DNA from: Methylobacterium sp. FF17
GTDB taxonomy: Bacteria; Pseudomonadota; Alphaproteobacteria; Rhizobiales; Beijerinckiaceae
Assembly (NCBI RefSeq): GCF_025813715.1
Contig: NZ_CP107532.1
Span: 5,584,501 to 5,648,500 of the forward strand
DNA length: 64,000 nt
Direction: 5' to 3'
This document shows, one piece after another, positions 1 to 10,120 of the stretch; the stretch's first letter is position 1, and every line of letters starts with the position of its first letter. The notes beneath the pieces were generated by a model, which had not been told where the DNA came from, did no database searches, and saw only the letters and a list, made by a program, of their open reading frames with translations. The position numbers were made by a program, and so were the translations under genes.

Positions 1-61
1 ATCGACACCGGGGCGGACGCGGTCCCGGCGACGGTATCGGGTCATGGGTCCGACACGGGCG

Positions 62-2104
62 TCAGGGGCGGGGTCGTGGATGGCCCGACGCGGGTAAGCC
101 ATCCGGATCCGCCGGCACCTCCGGTGCGCTGCGTCGGTCCATCTTGTCCAGCGGGAGATCCGGCAATCCGGGCAGACGGGCGAGGTCCACCGCGCGTGAC
201 CAGCTCGTGCCGGCGTCGGGAGTCAGGCCCATCGCCTCGAGGGTCCGGTTTCCACCCACCTGCTGCCGGCCGATATCCGCGTCCGGATTGATCTGCAGGA
301 GGGTCGAGCCGAGGGTGACGTTGTCCTGGATCGCGTTGCGCTTGGCATGGGCCGGCTCGTCCGTGTTGAACGTCGCCAGGTCCGGGTACTGCGTGCGCCA
401 GGCGGGCGAGCGGACCGGCATGGCGCGCAGATCGCGCTGTTCGTCGCTGTCCGGGCTCAGGACTGGAGGGGGCCCCCCCGGCCGCAGGGGCCAGGAGACG
501 CCGCGCCCGTCGAGGAAGACACCGGGTTCCGATCGGATGAACGCGTTGCCGACGACGCTGTTGTCGCGCCCGCCTCCGATGAAGACCGGCTGCGGGACGC
601 GCAGGAACAGGTTGCCTTCGACCCGGATCCCGCTCGCGCGATCGTCGAGATAGACGCCCTTCGTTTCGAATCCCCCTGCGGGTCGAAGATCGTGCAGGAA
701 GTTGTTCCGGATGATCGTGCCCCGGGCCGTGATGTCCCGGCCCGTATAGATCGCGCCGGCATCGGAGGTTTCGTTGACGACGTCGGTCAGCTCGTTCAGC
801 GCGATCAGATGATTGTTGCCCTTGAAACCGATCGCGATGTGCTGCGCATGGGCGACGACGTTCCCGACCGCCCGGGCTCCGACGCCTTCGAGGCGGATGC
901 CGTACTTCTCGGTCCGGCCGAGGCGTGAGAAGCGGACGATCCGGTTGTCCTCGGCGAAGTTTTCCGAGGGTGTGAGGGTCTGGCGATCACCCCCGTCGAG
1001 GGTGACGCCGCCTTCGCCCGTATCCGCGATGAGCGAGCGGCGCACGCCCGAGCGGACGGATTTCTCGACGACGACCCCCCGGGCGCCCGCCCAGCGGATC
1101 CGGCAATCCGCGATGACGATGTCCCGGGAGCCTTCGATCGACACCGCATCGCCGCGAACCCGCTCCAGGGTCAGATGTTCGATCCGCAAATCGTGGGCGC
1201 CCACGATCCGGATGAGCCCCTCGGCGCGCGAAACCTCGACCGTGTTCGGGCCGGGCCGCCGAGGGATCAGGTAGACGATCCCGTCGGCGGGATCGCGCCA
1301 CCATTCCCCCGGGCGATCGAGTTCCGCCAGGGCATGCGAGACGTAGAAGCGTGCGCCGGGGCGAAGGATGTCGCGCGGGCTGTCACGCAGCAGCAGCGTG
1401 TCGGCCCCGTCGTCGAGCGTCAGGGCGGGCAACTGTTCATAGGACCAGTCCGCCCCGAGATAGCCCGCCACCCAGAGGTCGGTCTCCTTCCTCCAGGCGG
1501 TCGCCTGCTGCGGGGTGATGCGCAGGGTGGTGTCGTTCGCCGCGGTCTCGGGCGGTCTGAGGGACGACCAGCCCGTATTCGGCCAGCGCGCCGGCGTGAG
1601 TGCGCCGTCGGCGTCGAAGATCTCGAGGCCGACCGGGGCGGCCACGACGCTGTGCACGCGCTTGACCTCGATGCTGGGCTCCAGGGCGGCGGCCTGCGGC
1701 AGGGCGAACGCGACGATCGCGCGCCGCTGGTCCGATGGTGCGCCGGACGGGACGGGGCGTTCGACGCGCCGGAGGGGGACGCTGCCGCTGATCCGTGCCG
1801 AGCCATCCTTGGGTCCGCGCAGGATCAGCGATGCGCCCGGTCGTCCGGCTCCCGCTTCGTCGATGCGGACCGGACGTTCCAAGCGATGAAGGCCGGATGC
1901 GAGTTCGATGACGATCGCATCGTGTCCGGCGCGCCGGAGGGCCGGAAGGCGCGCGATCGCGTCACCGAGCGTGGCGACGACGTGGCCGCTCCCCTGGCCC
2001 GCCCGGTGTGGGTCCACGCGAATGACGGTTTGCGCAGCGGCGGGGGACCAGACCGAGCCGAGGCAGACGAGAGGCGTGCCGACGAAGAGGACGATCGCTT
2101 TCAT
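62..2104 (-). CDS. secreted right-handed parallel beta-helix protein
   Basis: Predicted protein of 680 aa. I chose the ATG at 2104 because it gives a clean signal peptide: Met-Lys, a hydrophobic stretch, then an AAA-like cleavage region ending in PAAAQ. An upstream in-frame extension lacks these features. The middle part (about residues 300-520) is made of short repeating strands rich in G, N, V and I (for example DIVIADCRIRW and IIRNNFLHDL). This is typical of the beta-helix fold of pectate lyase-like and alginate epimerase-like proteins. It probably acts outside the cytoplasm on a polysaccharide, but I see no catalytic signature that names a substrate. It ends 61 bases from the window edge and is not obviously in an operon with gcvP (about 230 bp gap). 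Confidence 0.75.
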   Translation of the reverse strand: MKAIVLFVGTPLVCLGSVWSPAAAQTVIRVDPHRAGQGSGHVVATLGDAIARLPALRRAGHDAIVIELASGLHRLERPVRIDEAGAGRPGASLILRGPKDGSARISGSVPLRRVERPVPSGAPSDQRRAIVAFALPQAAALEPSIEVKRVHSVVAAPVGLEIFDADGALTPARWPNTGWSSLRPPETAANDTTLRITPQQATAWRKETDLWVAGYLGADWSYEQLPALTLDDGADTLLLRDSPRDILRPGARFYVSHALAELDRPGEWWRDPADGIVYLIPRRPGPNTVEVSRAEGLIRIVGAHDLRIEHLTLERVRGDAVSIEGSRDIVIADCRIRWAGARGVVVEKSVRSGVRRSLIADTGEGGVTLDGGDRQTLTPSENFAEDNRIVRFSRLGRTEKYGIRLEGVGARAVGNVVAHAQHIAIGFKGNNHLIALNELTDVVNETSDAGAIYTGRDITARGTIIRNNFLHDLRPAGGFETKGVYLDDRASGIRVEGNLFLRVPQPVFIGGGRDNSVVGNAFIRSEPGVFLDGRGVSWPLRPGGPPPVLSPDSDEQRDLRAMPVRSPAWRTQYPDLATFNTDEPAHAKRNAIQDNVTLGSTLLQINPDADIGRQQVGGNRTLEAMGLTPDAGTSWSRAVDLARLPGLPDLPLDKMDRRSAPEVPADPDGLPASGHPRPRP

Positions 2105-2332
2105 GCACTTGGAAGGCCGCGTCATCTTCAGGAGGCTCCGATCCCGCGCGAAACGAAAGCCCAACGCGACCCGTCCCGACAATGCATGCCGGCGCTCTCC
2201 CGGCGAGTCTCTCCGGTCAGGGTGTATTTTTTCTGCCGAAGCCAGGCGCCAGGCTCCCGGGTCGCGCGGCGATGCCCCGCCCCGGGGATCAGGGACCTGG
2301 TCCCCGGGGCGGGAGCGGTCGAGGCGCCGGCG

Positions 2333-5179
2333 CTACTCCGCCGCCTCGCTGTAGGAATCGACCGGCGGACAGGAGCAGACGAGGTTGCGGTCGCCGTAGG
2401 CGTTGTCGACCCGGTTGATCGGGGGCCAGTACTTGTCCATCCCGAGGCTGCCCGAGGGGAAGCAGGCGGCTTCCCGGGAATACGGTCGTTCCCAGGTCCC
2501 AACGAGGTCACGGACCGTGTGGGGGGCGTTCTTCAGCGGGTTGTTCGCCTTGTCGATCCGCCCCTCCTCGATGGCGCGGATCTCCTCGCGGATTGCGAGC
2601 ATGGCGTCACAGAAGCGGTCGATCTCGCCCTTGGTCTCGGATTCGGTGGGCTCGATCATCAGGGTCCCGGCCACGGGCCAGGACATGGTCGGCGGGTGGA
2701 AGCCGCAATCGATCAGCCGCTTGGCGATGTCGTCCACGCTGACCCCTGCGCTCTTCTGGAAGGGCCGCACGTCGATGATGCATTCGTGGGCCACCCGCCC
2801 CTGCGCGCCGGAATACAGCACCGGAAAGGCCCCGTTCAGGCGGCTGGCGATGTAGTTGGCATTGAGGATGGCGATGCGGGTCGCCTGGGTCAGGCCGCGC
2901 CCGCCCATCAGCAGGACGTAGCTCCACGAGATCGGCAGGATCGAGGCCGAGCCGTAGGGGGCGGCCGAGACCGCGCCCGCCTCGCCGGTCTGCGGATCGG
3001 AGGGCAGGAACGGGATGAGGTGGGCCTTGACGCCGATCGGGCCCATGCCGGGGCCGCCGCCGCCATGGGGAATGCAGAAGGTCTTGTGCAGGTTGAGGTG
3101 GCTGACATCGGCACCGATGTCGCCCGGCCGCGCCAGACCCACCAGGGCGTTGAGGTTGGCGCCGTCGAGATAGACCTGTCCGCCATGGCCGTGGACGATG
3201 TCGCAGATCTCGCGGACCTGAACCTCGAACACCCCGTGGGTCGACGGATAGGTGATCATGCAGGCGGCGAGGTTTTCGGCGTGCTGCTCGGCCTTCTTGC
3301 GGAAGTCGGCGAGGTCCACGTTGCCCTGCGCGTCGGCACCGACCACCACCACGCTCATGCCGCACATCTGGGCCGAGGCCGGGTTGGTGCCGTGGGCCGA
3401 GGAGGGGATGAGGCAGACGGTGCGGTGCGTCTCCCCCCGCGACAGGTGATAGGCGCGGATGGCGAGGAGCCCGGCATATTCCCCCTGCGCGCCCGAATTC
3501 GGCTGCATCGAGATCGCGTCGTAGCCGGTGATCGCGCAGAGCTTTTCGGAGAGGTCGCCGATCAGCGCGTGATAGCCCTGCGCCTGATCCACCGGCACGA
3601 AGGGGTGGATCTCCGCGAATTCCGGCCAGGAGATCGGCAGCATCTCGGCGGTGGCGTTGAGCTTCATGGTGCAGGAGCCGAGCGGGATCATCGCCCGGTC
3701 CAGCGCGAGGTCGCGGTCCGCGAGGCGGCGCATGTAGCGCGTCATCTCGCTCTCGGCCCGGTTCATGTGGAAGATCGGGTGGGTGAGGTAATCCGAGGTG
3801 CGCACCAGGCTCTCGGGCAGGCGGGGCTCGGGCCAGGCCTCGTCATAGGCCAGATCCACCCCGCCGAAGGCGCGCCACACGGCCTGGAGAATGTCCGGCC
3901 GGGTGCGCTCGTCCACCGTGATGCCGATGCGGTCGCCGCCGACCTTGCGCAGGTTGACGCCGTTGGCGACCGCCTGGGCGAGGATCACACCCTGGAACGC
4001 GCCGACCCGGACCGTGATGGTGTCGAAGAAGTGCTCCGGCTCCACCGTGAAGCCCAGGGCTTCCAGGCCGGCGGCGAGGCGCACCGCGTCGCGGTGGACG
4101 CGGGCCGCGATGGCGCGCAGCCCGCGCGGGCCGTGGAACACGGCGTACATGCTGGCAATGACCGCGAGCAGCACCTGCGCGGTGCAAATGTTCGAGGTCG
4201 CCTTCTCGCGGCGGATATGCTGCTCGCGGGTCTGGAGCGCGAGGCGGTAGGCCCGGTTGCCGCGGGCATCCACCGAGACCCCGACGAGGCGACCCGGCAG
4301 GGTGCGCTTGTGGGCGTCGCGCGTGGCCATGTAGGCGGCGTGCGGGCCGCCATAGCCCATCGGCACGCCGTAGCGCTGCATCGAGCCGATGGCGATGTCG
4401 GCGCCCATCTCGCCGGGCGAGGTCAGGAGGGTCAGCGCCAGCGGGTCGGCCGCGACGACGGCGACGGCGCCCGCCGCGTGCAGGGCCGCGATGGGCTGGG
4501 TCAGGTCGGAGATCCCGCCGCAGACGCCGGGATACTGGAAGATCGCGCCGAACACGGCGCCCGGATCGAGATCCGTGGCAGGGTCGCCGACCACGATCTC
4601 CCAGCCGAGGGGGGCGGCGCGGGTGCGCAGCACCGCGATGGTCTGGGGCAGACACTCGGCATCGACGAAGAAGGCGGATCGGCCGTTGCGGGCGATGCGC
4701 TGGGCCATGCCCATGGCTTCGGCCGCCGCCGTCGCCTCGTCGAGCAGCGACGCGTTGGCGATGTCGAGGCCGGTGAGATCGCAGACCAGGGTCTGGAAGT
4801 TCAGGAGCGCCTCGAGGCGACCCTGGCTGATTTCGGGCTGGTAGGGCGAGTAGGCGGTGTACCAAGCCGGGTTCTCGAAGATGTTGCGCTGGATCACCGG
4901 CGGCATCGTGGTGCCGTGATAGCCCTGGCCGATCAGCGAGACGAGGAGCCGGTTCCGGTCGGCGATGCCCCGCATGTGCTCGATCACCCGGCGCTCGGTC
5001 ATGGCGGCTCCGAAGTCGAGGCGCTCCTCCTGCCGGATGTCCGCCGGCAGGGTCTCGTCCATGAGGGCGTGCAGGCTGTCGGCGCCCAAGACGCCGAGCA
5101 TCGCGTCGATCTCCTGCGTCGTCGGGCCGATATGGCGGCGGTTGGCGAAGTCGTAGGGGTCGTAGCGGTCGTGGGGCAT
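2333..5179 (-). CDS. gcvP: glycine dehydrogenase (decarboxylating), P-protein
   Basis: Single-chain P-protein of 948 aa, the usual bacterial length. It decarboxylates glycine with pyridoxal phosphate and passes the aminomethyl group to the lipoyl arm of GcvH. The PLP lysine lies in the motif [16 protein letters not shown] in the C-terminal half. The N-terminus [19 protein letters not shown] matches the family start, so I placed the start at 5179 rather than at an upstream in-frame codon. It is last in the gcvT-gcvH-gcvP operon. A 181 bp gap containing a repeat-like element separates it from gcvH. In methylotrophic alphaproteobacteria this system also connects glycine with one-carbon units on tetrahydrofolate. 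Confidence 0.97.
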   Translation of the reverse strand: MPHDRYDPYDFANRRHIGPTTQEIDAMLGVLGADSLHALMDETLPADIRQEERLDFGAAMTERRVIEHMRGIADRNRLLVSLIGQGYHGTTMPPVIQRNIFENPAWYTAYSPYQPEISQGRLEALLNFQTLVCDLTGLDIANASLLDEATAAAEAMGMAQRIARNGRSAFFVDAECLPQTIAVLRTRAAPLGWEIVVGDPATDLDPGAVFGAIFQYPGVCGGISDLTQPIAALHAAGAVAVVAADPLALTLLTSPGEMGADIAIGSMQRYGVPMGYGGPHAAYMATRDAHKRTLPGRLVGVSVDARGNRAYRLALQTREQHIRREKATSNICTAQVLLAVIASMYAVFHGPRGLRAIAARVHRDAVRLAAGLEALGFTVEPEHFFDTITVRVGAFQGVILAQAVANGVNLRKVGGDRIGITVDERTRPDILQAVWRAFGGVDLAYDEAWPEPRLPESLVRTSDYLTHPIFHMNRAESEMTRYMRRLADRDLALDRAMIPLGSCTMKLNATAEMLPISWPEFAEIHPFVPVDQAQGYHALIGDLSEKLCAITGYDAISMQPNSGAQGEYAGLLAIRAYHLSRGETHRTVCLIPSSAHGTNPASAQMCGMSVVVVGADAQGNVDLADFRKKAEQHAENLAACMITYPSTHGVFEVQVREICDIVHGHGGQVYLDGANLNALVGLARPGDIGADVSHLNLHKTFCIPHGGGGPGMGPIGVKAHLIPFLPSDPQTGEAGAVSAAPYGSASILPISWSYVLLMGGRGLTQATRIAILNANYIASRLNGAFPVLYSGAQGRVAHECIIDVRPFQKSAGVSVDDIAKRLIDCGFHPPTMSWPVAGTLMIEPTESETKGEIDRFCDAMLAIREEIRAIEEGRIDKANNPLKNAPHTVRDLVGTWERPYSREAACFPSGSLGMDKYWPPINRVDNAYGDRNLVCSCPPVDSYSEAAE

Positions 5180-5209
5180 GGGGGCCTCGAATGTCGCTGT
5201 TGCGGAAAT

Positions 5210-5339
5210 GAGGGCGCGTTTCCCTGCCCCTTGCGGAGAGGGATTGAGGATGGGGGTCGTCGGGTGACCCTCACGCTTCGAAGGCCGGCGGAGCCACCCC
5301 CACCTCCGCCTCCTCCCCACAGGGGAAGGAGGGCGCGTT
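5210..5339. repeat. palindromic repeat-like element in the gcvH-gcvP gap
   Basis: The gap holds an 11-bp direct repeat (GAGGGCGCGTT at 5210-5220 and 5329-5339) flanking about 108 bp. The ends of that insert resemble each other as imperfect inverted repeats of about 30 bp (5226-5258 against 5294-5328). A local palindrome CCTCCTCCCC/GGGGAAGGAGG lies at 5310-5332. This looks like the small dispersed palindromic or MITE-like intergenic elements common in Hyphomicrobiales. Copy number cannot be judged here, because I see no second copy in this window. Confidence 0.4.
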
Positions 5340-5360
5340 CCGGGGATCGATTCGTTGGCG

Positions 5361-5723
5361 CTACTTCGCGAACGCGGCGTAGGCCGCCTCGTCCATCAGG
5401 TCGTCGAGGCTTGCCGGGTCGTCGAGGCGCAGGCGGTAGAGCCAGCCGGCGCCCTGCGGGTCGGCGCCGACGCTGGACGGGTCGGCCACCGCCGCCGCAT
5501 TGACCTCGGTGACCTCGCCGGAGACCGGCGCGTAGACGTCGGAGGCCGCCTTCACCGACTCGACCACCGCCGCCGCCTCGCCCTTGGTCAGCTTTGCACC
5601 GACCTTCGGCAACTCGATGAAGACGAGGTCGCCGAGCTGTTCGGCGGCATGGGTGGTGATGCCCACCGTAGCGACGTCACCTGCGCAGTCGAGCCACTCG
5701 TGCTCGTCCGTGAACTTCCGCAT
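5361..5723 (-). CDS. gcvH: glycine cleavage system H protein
   Basis: 120-aa lipoyl carrier that shuttles the aminomethyl intermediate between the P, T and L proteins. The lipoylation site is Lys58 in the motif [14 protein letters not shown]. The start [11 protein letters not shown] at 5723 has a strong AGGAGAG ribosome site about 7 bases upstream, while upstream in-frame sequence is not H-protein-like. It lies 29 bases after the gcvT stop, so the two are almost certainly cotranscribed behind the glycine riboswitch. Confidence 0.97.
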   Translation of the reverse strand: MRKFTDEHEWLDCAGDVATVGITTHAAEQLGDLVFIELPKVGAKLTKGEAAAVVESVKAASDVYAPVSGEVTEVNAAAVADPSSVGADPQGAGWLYRLRLDDPASLDDLMDEAAYAAFAK

Positions 5724-5752
5724 CGATCTCTCCTGGTTGTTGGCAGTACGGC

Positions 5753-6883
5753 TCAGGCGCGCTTGAAGCCCGCTGGAACGAAGGGCAGCGCCGCGACCGT
5801 GAGGGCAAGGCGCTTGCCGCGCACCTCCGCGAACACGCGGGTGCCGCGTGTCGCGAGCGCGCTCGGCAGGGTGCCCATGGCGATGGGAGCCCCGAGGCTC
5901 GGCCCGAAGCCGCCCGAGGTGACCTGCCCGATCGCCGCGCCGGTCTCGTCGGCGAAGAGCGGCGCGCCCGCCCGCACGGGGGCCGGACCCTCGGGCCGCA
6001 GGCCGACGCGGCGGTGGGCCGGGCCGGTCTCCAGGGCGTCGAGGATACGCGCGGCCCCGGGGAAGCCGCCGGCGCGGGCCCCGCCCCGCCTGCGTACGGC
6101 CGGGATCGCCCAGGACAGCCCGGCCTCCACCGGGTCGGTCCCGACATCGATGTCGTTGCCGTGCAGGCAGAGGCCCGCTTCCAGGCGCAGGGAATCGCGG
6201 GCGCCCAGCCCGATCGGCAGCACGGCGGGATCGGCGAGCAGCGCCTCGGCCAAGGCCTCGGCCCGGTCCTCGGGCACGGAGATCTCGAAGCCGTCCTCGC
6301 CGGTATAGCCCGAGCGAGTGACGAGGGCGGGGGCCCCGGCGAGATCCAAAGCCCGCACGTCCATGAAGCGCATGGCGGCGACCTCCGGCGCGAGGCGGGC
6401 CAGGACCGCCTCGGACCCCGGCCCCTGCAGGGCGATGAGGGCACGGTTCAGCACGGTCACCGTGCAAACCTCGGAGAGGTGCGCCCGCAGATAGGCCTCG
6501 TCGGCGACCTTGTTGGCGGCGTTGACCACGAGGAGGAGGCTGTCGCCCCAGTGCGAGACCATGAGGTCGTCACGAATGCCGCCGGACGCATCGAGGAGCA
6601 GTCCGTAGCGCTGGCGTCCCGGCTTCAGGCCGAGCACGTCGATGGGCAGGAGTGTTTCGAGGGCGCGGGCCGCGTCGGCGATGTCGCCCGAGCGCGGCGT
6701 CAGGCGGATCTGCCCCATATGCGAGACGTCGAACAGGCCGGCTTCGGCCCGCGTGTGCAGGTGCTCCTTGAGCAGGCCCGCCGGGTATTGCACCGGCATG
6801 GCATAGCCCGCGAAGGGGACCATGCGGGCACCGAGGCGCAGGTGGAGCGCGTGCAGGGGCGTGCGGGCAACATCAGGGGACAT
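5753..6883 (-). CDS. gcvT: aminomethyltransferase, glycine cleavage T protein
   Basis: 376-aa tetrahydrofolate-dependent aminomethyltransferase. It releases ammonia from the H-protein-bound intermediate and makes 5,10-methylene-THF. Family landmarks are the N-terminal [25 protein letters not shown], the DVSHMGQ motif, and [10 protein letters not shown] in the middle. The start at 6883 ([13 protein letters not shown]) fits the family; an upstream in-frame Met would extend into the riboswitch 3' flank. It is the first gene of the gcv operon, and the riboswitch ends about 55 bases upstream of the start. Confidence 0.96.
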   Translation of the reverse strand: MSPDVARTPLHALHLRLGARMVPFAGYAMPVQYPAGLLKEHLHTRAEAGLFDVSHMGQIRLTPRSGDIADAARALETLLPIDVLGLKPGRQRYGLLLDASGGIRDDLMVSHWGDSLLLVVNAANKVADEAYLRAHLSEVCTVTVLNRALIALQGPGSEAVLARLAPEVAAMRFMDVRALDLAGAPALVTRSGYTGEDGFEISVPEDRAEALAEALLADPAVLPIGLGARDSLRLEAGLCLHGNDIDVGTDPVEAGLSWAIPAVRRRGGARAGGFPGAARILDALETGPAHRRVGLRPEGPAPVRAGAPLFADETGAAIGQVTSGGFGPSLGAPIAMGTLPSALATRGTRVFAEVRGKRLALTVAALPFVPAGFKRA

Positions 6884-6937
6884 CGGATCACTCCACGACA
6901 AAGGGCGCCGGACGCGCATACGAGCGTTTCCGGTTGC

Positions 6938-7142
6938 CCCCATCTGTCACGGGTACCTGAGAGCTTCTCCCGAGCCGCCGGAGCGGTTCGGGATTTCTCC
7001 TTCGGTGGACGCCGTCAGGCGCCTCTCTCCAGATTGTCCAGCGGTACGGTGATTGTGCCTGAGAGTTTCCGGGGGTGGTTGCTCCGTCGGCGCCATGGCT
7101 CAAAAGATTCGAACGCGAAACTCTCGGCCTGGGCTCTCCCGT
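6938..7142 (-). promoter_or_regulatory. tandem glycine riboswitch upstream of gcvT
   Basis: Read on the minus strand, two successive glycine aptamers are visible. The first starts at GGGAGAGCCC (7140-7131) and ends with AAACTCTCAGGCACAAT. The second starts at GGAGAGAGGCGCC (about 7033-7019), contains CACCGAAGGAGAAATC, and ends with AGCTCTCAGGTACCCGTGACAG. The paired GGAGAG and CTCTCAGG boxes and the CCGAAGGAG core are diagnostic of this RNA class. Glycine binding is expected to turn on gcvTHP expression. I did not resolve the expression platform; it should lie between 6937 and the gcvT start. Confidence 0.93.
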
Positions 7143-7295
7143 ATCGCCTTTGCTGACCCAGTCAGGGTTTCACATTGCACTGCATCACGCAAGACATGCG
7201 AGGGCGAGGCGGCGTGACGCTCGCGCAAATCCGTCACCCGTGGCGGTCTCCGACCGGTTCGGGGAACCGAGCGACGGGGCGCGGATTCCGTCCCT

Positions 7296-8087
7296 ATGCC
7301 GATCGCATCCGGGCACGACCTCGCCGGCCCCCGCCCCCGCCGGACCCGTTCCACGAAGGCCGAGCCGGCCCTCGCTGATCCCGCCCTGTCCGACAAGGCG
7401 CTGGCGATCCATGCGCGTCTGTGTCCGGTCTACGACTGCCCGATCCCGTATTTCCACAGCCTCGATCCGTTGAGCGAACTCGTCTCCTCGCTGCTCTCGC
7501 ACCGGACCCGAAACGCGGAATCCGGTCGCGCCTTCAAGGCGCTGCGGGCCCGTTATCCCGACTGGGAGGCGATGCTGGCCGCTCCCGTCTCCGAGGTCGA
7601 GGCGACGATCGCGGGCGTGACCTGGCCCGAATTGAAGGCGCCGCGCCTGCAGGCGATCCTCGGCGCCGTGCGGGCGCGCCACGGCGCCCTCACCCTCGAC
7701 TTCCTGCGCGACCTCGCCGTTGACGAGGCCCGCGCCTGGCTTGAGGCGATCCCCGGGGTTGGGCCGAAGACCAGCGCGGCGGTGCTGTCCTTCAGCGTGC
7801 TGCGGATGCCGGCCCTGCCGGTGGACAGTCACCACCACCGGGTGGCGCAACGCACCGGGCTGATCGGTTCCCGGGTCGATGTCGGGCCTTCGCACCCGAT
7901 CCTGCGGGCGCAGCTTCCCGACGACTGGAGCGCACAGGCGCTCTACGACAATCACGAAGTGCTGATGCTGCACGGGCAGCAGGTCTGCCATCATCGCAAT
8001 CCGGCCTGCGGCCGGTGTGTGCTGCTCGACCTTTGCCCCGAGGGACAGGCCCGGATGGGGGCGGGCGGAGCGATCCGCGAACCGTGA
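7296..8087 (+). CDS. endonuclease III-like HhH-GPD DNA glycosylase
   Basis: 263-aa helix-hairpin-helix DNA glycosylase of the Nth superfamily. The hairpin LEAIPGVGPKTSAAVLSF carries the catalytic-lysine position, and LPVDSHHHRV carries the catalytic Asp. The C-terminus has the iron-sulfur loop Cys-X6-Cys-X2-Cys-X5-Cys (CHHRNPACGRCVLLDLC). It likely removes oxidised pyrimidines and nicks abasic sites in base excision repair. The N-terminal motif is LLSHRTRNAESG, where canonical Nth has LSAQATD, so this is probably a divergent paralogue rather than the housekeeping nth. The first 30 residues are low complexity and the true start could be later. Confidence 0.85.
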   Translation: MPIASGHDLAGPRPRRTRSTKAEPALADPALSDKALAIHARLCPVYDCPIPYFHSLDPLSELVSSLLSHRTRNAESGRAFKALRARYPDWEAMLAAPVSEVEATIAGVTWPELKAPRLQAILGAVRARHGALTLDFLRDLAVDEARAWLEAIPGVGPKTSAAVLSFSVLRMPALPVDSHHHRVAQRTGLIGSRVDVGPSHPILRAQLPDDWSAQALYDNHEVLMLHGQQVCHHRNPACGRCVLLDLCPEGQARMGAGGAIREP

Positions 8088-8209
8088 TGGGGGCATCGGG
8101 CTGCAGGACGCCTTGACCGGTCCCGGCGCGGCGTCCAGAAACCGGCGCTTGGCCGAGCCGCGTTGCGTCGGCGGCCGCCTCACCCCAATCCGCACGAGGA
8201 CCCCGCGCG

Positions 8210-9280
8210 ATGACCGCGTTCAAGGAACTGGTGTTCTCGGGCGTACAGCCGACCGGGAACCTGCATCTCGGCAACTATCTCGGTGCGATCAAGCGATTCG
8301 TCGAGATGCAGGCGCGCGATGCGCAGTGCCTGTACTGCGTCGTCGACATGCACGCGATCACCCTGTGGCAGGATCCCGCTGCCCTGCGGGGGCAGATCCG
8401 CGAGGTGACCGCCGCCTTCCTCGCCGCCGGCATCGATCCGAAGCGCTCGATCGTCTTCAACCAGAGCCAGGTGCCCCAGCACGCGGAGCTCGCCTGGATC
8501 TTCAACTGCGTCGCCCGCCTCGGCTGGCTGAACCGCATGACGCAGTTCAAGGACAAGGCCGGCAAGGACCGCGAGAACGCGTCCATCGGGCTCTACGCCT
8601 ATCCCGTGCTGATGGCCGCCGACATCCTCGCCTATCGCGCCACCCACGTGCCGGTGGGCGAGGACCAGAAGCAGCACCTCGAACTGACCCGCGACATCGC
8701 CCAGAAGTTCAACAACGACTTCGCCGAGTCGATCGCCGCCCATGGGCACGACGCGGGTGCGGGGTTCTTTCCCGTCACGGAGCCGCTGATCGGCGGCCCG
8801 GCGGCGCGCGTCATGTCCCTGCGCGACGGCACCAAGAAGATGTCGAAGTCGGATGCCTCCGACAATTCGCGCATCAACCTCACCGACGACGCCGACGCCA
8901 TCGCCGCCAAGGTGCGCAAGGCCAAGACCGACCCGGACGCCCTCCCCTCCGAGGTGGCGGGCCTCGCCGGACGGCCCGAAGCCGACAACCTCGTCGGCAT
9001 CTTCGCGGCCCTGAAGGACGTGTCGCGCGAGGACGTGCTGCGCGATTACGGCGGCGCGCAGTTCTCCGCCTTCAAGGGCGCCCTCGTGGAACTGGCCGTC
9101 GAGACCCTGGCGCCGCTGGGATCCGAGATGAAGCGCCTCGTGGCCGACCCGGCCGAGATCGACGCGGTTCTGGCCGACGGCGCCGAGCGCGCCGAGGCCA
9201 TCGCGGCCCCGACCCTGGACGCCGTGAAGGACATCGTGGGTTTCGTCCGGCGCGGGCCGCGCCTGCGGCCCGTACCCTGA
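8210..9280 (+). CDS. trpS: tryptophanyl-tRNA synthetase
   Basis: 356-aa class Ic aminoacyl-tRNA synthetase that charges tRNA-Trp. The N-terminus [19 protein letters not shown] contains the HIGH-type signature (HLGN), and the KMSKS loop is KKMSKSD near residue 215. Length is slightly above the E. coli enzyme, as usual for alphaproteobacteria. A GAGGA ribosome site sits 9 bases upstream of the ATG. It is codirectional with the glycosylase (122 bp gap) and with tam (46 bp gap). Confidence 0.97.
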   Translation: MTAFKELVFSGVQPTGNLHLGNYLGAIKRFVEMQARDAQCLYCVVDMHAITLWQDPAALRGQIREVTAAFLAAGIDPKRSIVFNQSQVPQHAELAWIFNCVARLGWLNRMTQFKDKAGKDRENASIGLYAYPVLMAADILAYRATHVPVGEDQKQHLELTRDIAQKFNNDFAESIAAHGHDAGAGFFPVTEPLIGGPAARVMSLRDGTKKMSKSDASDNSRINLTDDADAIAAKVRKAKTDPDALPSEVAGLAGRPEADNLVGIFAALKDVSREDVLRDYGGAQFSAFKGALVELAVETLAPLGSEMKRLVADPAEIDAVLADGAERAEAIAAPTLDAVKDIVGFVRRGPRLRPVP

Positions 9281-9326
9281 CGCGGACGAGCCTGGCATCG
9301 GACGGGGACAGAGCGCGGAGATTTCG

Positions 9327-10109
9327 ATGACCGACTGGAACCCCGCCCTCTACACCCGCTTCGAGGACGAGCGCACCCGACCGGCGGCCGAGCTTCTTGC
9401 CCGGGTTCCCCTCGAGGCACCGTGCCTCGCCTACGATCTCGGCTGCGGCCCGGGCAATTCCACCGCCCTGATCGCCGCCCGTTTTCCCAAAGCGGAGGTG
9501 ATCGGCCTCGACACGTCACCGGCCATGCTGGAAAGCGCGCGCAGCCGCCTGCCCGACCTCACCTTTGCGCAGGCCGACGCGGCGACCTGGCAGCCGGACC
9601 GTGCACCGGACCTGATCTACGCCAACGCGGTCCTGCAATGGCTTCCCGACCATCCGGTGCTGCTGCCCCGGCTCTTCGGCCTCCTGGCGCCCGGCGGCGT
9701 GCTCGCCGTGCAGATGCCCGACAACCTCGCCGAGCCGTCGCACCGCCTGATGCGCGAGGTGGCGCGGACCGGTCCCTGGGCCGGGGCGATCGGCGATCCC
9801 GCATTGGCCGGCCGGCTCGGGCGCATGCTGGATCCGGGGGGTTATTACGACGTGCTGGCGCCGCTCGCCGCCGAGGTGGATGTCTGGCGTACGGCCTATC
9901 ACCACCGGATGGCGGATGCGGCCGCCATCGTCGAATGGGTCCGCGCCACGGGATTGCGGCCCTTCCTCGACCCGCTGACGCCCGACGCGCAAGCCGCGTT
10001 CCTCGCCGCCTATACGGCCGCGATCGAGGACGCGTATCCGCCCCGCCATGACGGAAGGCGCCTGCTCGCCTTCCCGCGGGTCTTCATCGTCGCGCGACGG
10101 GCGGGCTAG
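9327..10109 (+). CDS. tam: trans-aconitate 2-methyltransferase
   Basis: 260-aa class I SAM-dependent methyltransferase. Motif I is [19 protein letters not shown], followed by [15 protein letters not shown]. Full-length similarity in layout (start [27 protein letters not shown] and an [26 protein letters not shown] segment) matches the Tam family. That family methylates trans-aconitate, a by-product that inhibits aconitase. A GGAG site lies 7 bases before the ATG. It may be cotranscribed with trpS. It ends 11 bases from the convergent flavoprotein gene. Confidence 0.88.
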   Translation: MTDWNPALYTRFEDERTRPAAELLARVPLEAPCLAYDLGCGPGNSTALIAARFPKAEVIGLDTSPAMLESARSRLPDLTFAQADAATWQPDRAPDLIYANAVLQWLPDHPVLLPRLFGLLAPGGVLAVQMPDNLAEPSHRLMREVARTGPWAGAIGDPALAGRLGRMLDPGGYYDVLAPLAAEVDVWRTAYHHRMADAAAIVEWVRATGLRPFLDPLTPDAQAAFLAAYTAAIEDAYPPRHDGRRLLAFPRVFIVARRAG

Positions 10110-10120
10110 CGCGTCGCGGC

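Noticed and set aside
1175..5503. A 1442-codon open frame on the plus strand opposite gcvP and the beta-helix gene.
   Set aside because: It is an antisense shadow of real genes in GC-rich DNA; its translation is low complexity (G, R, A, D, V, H) with no family features.
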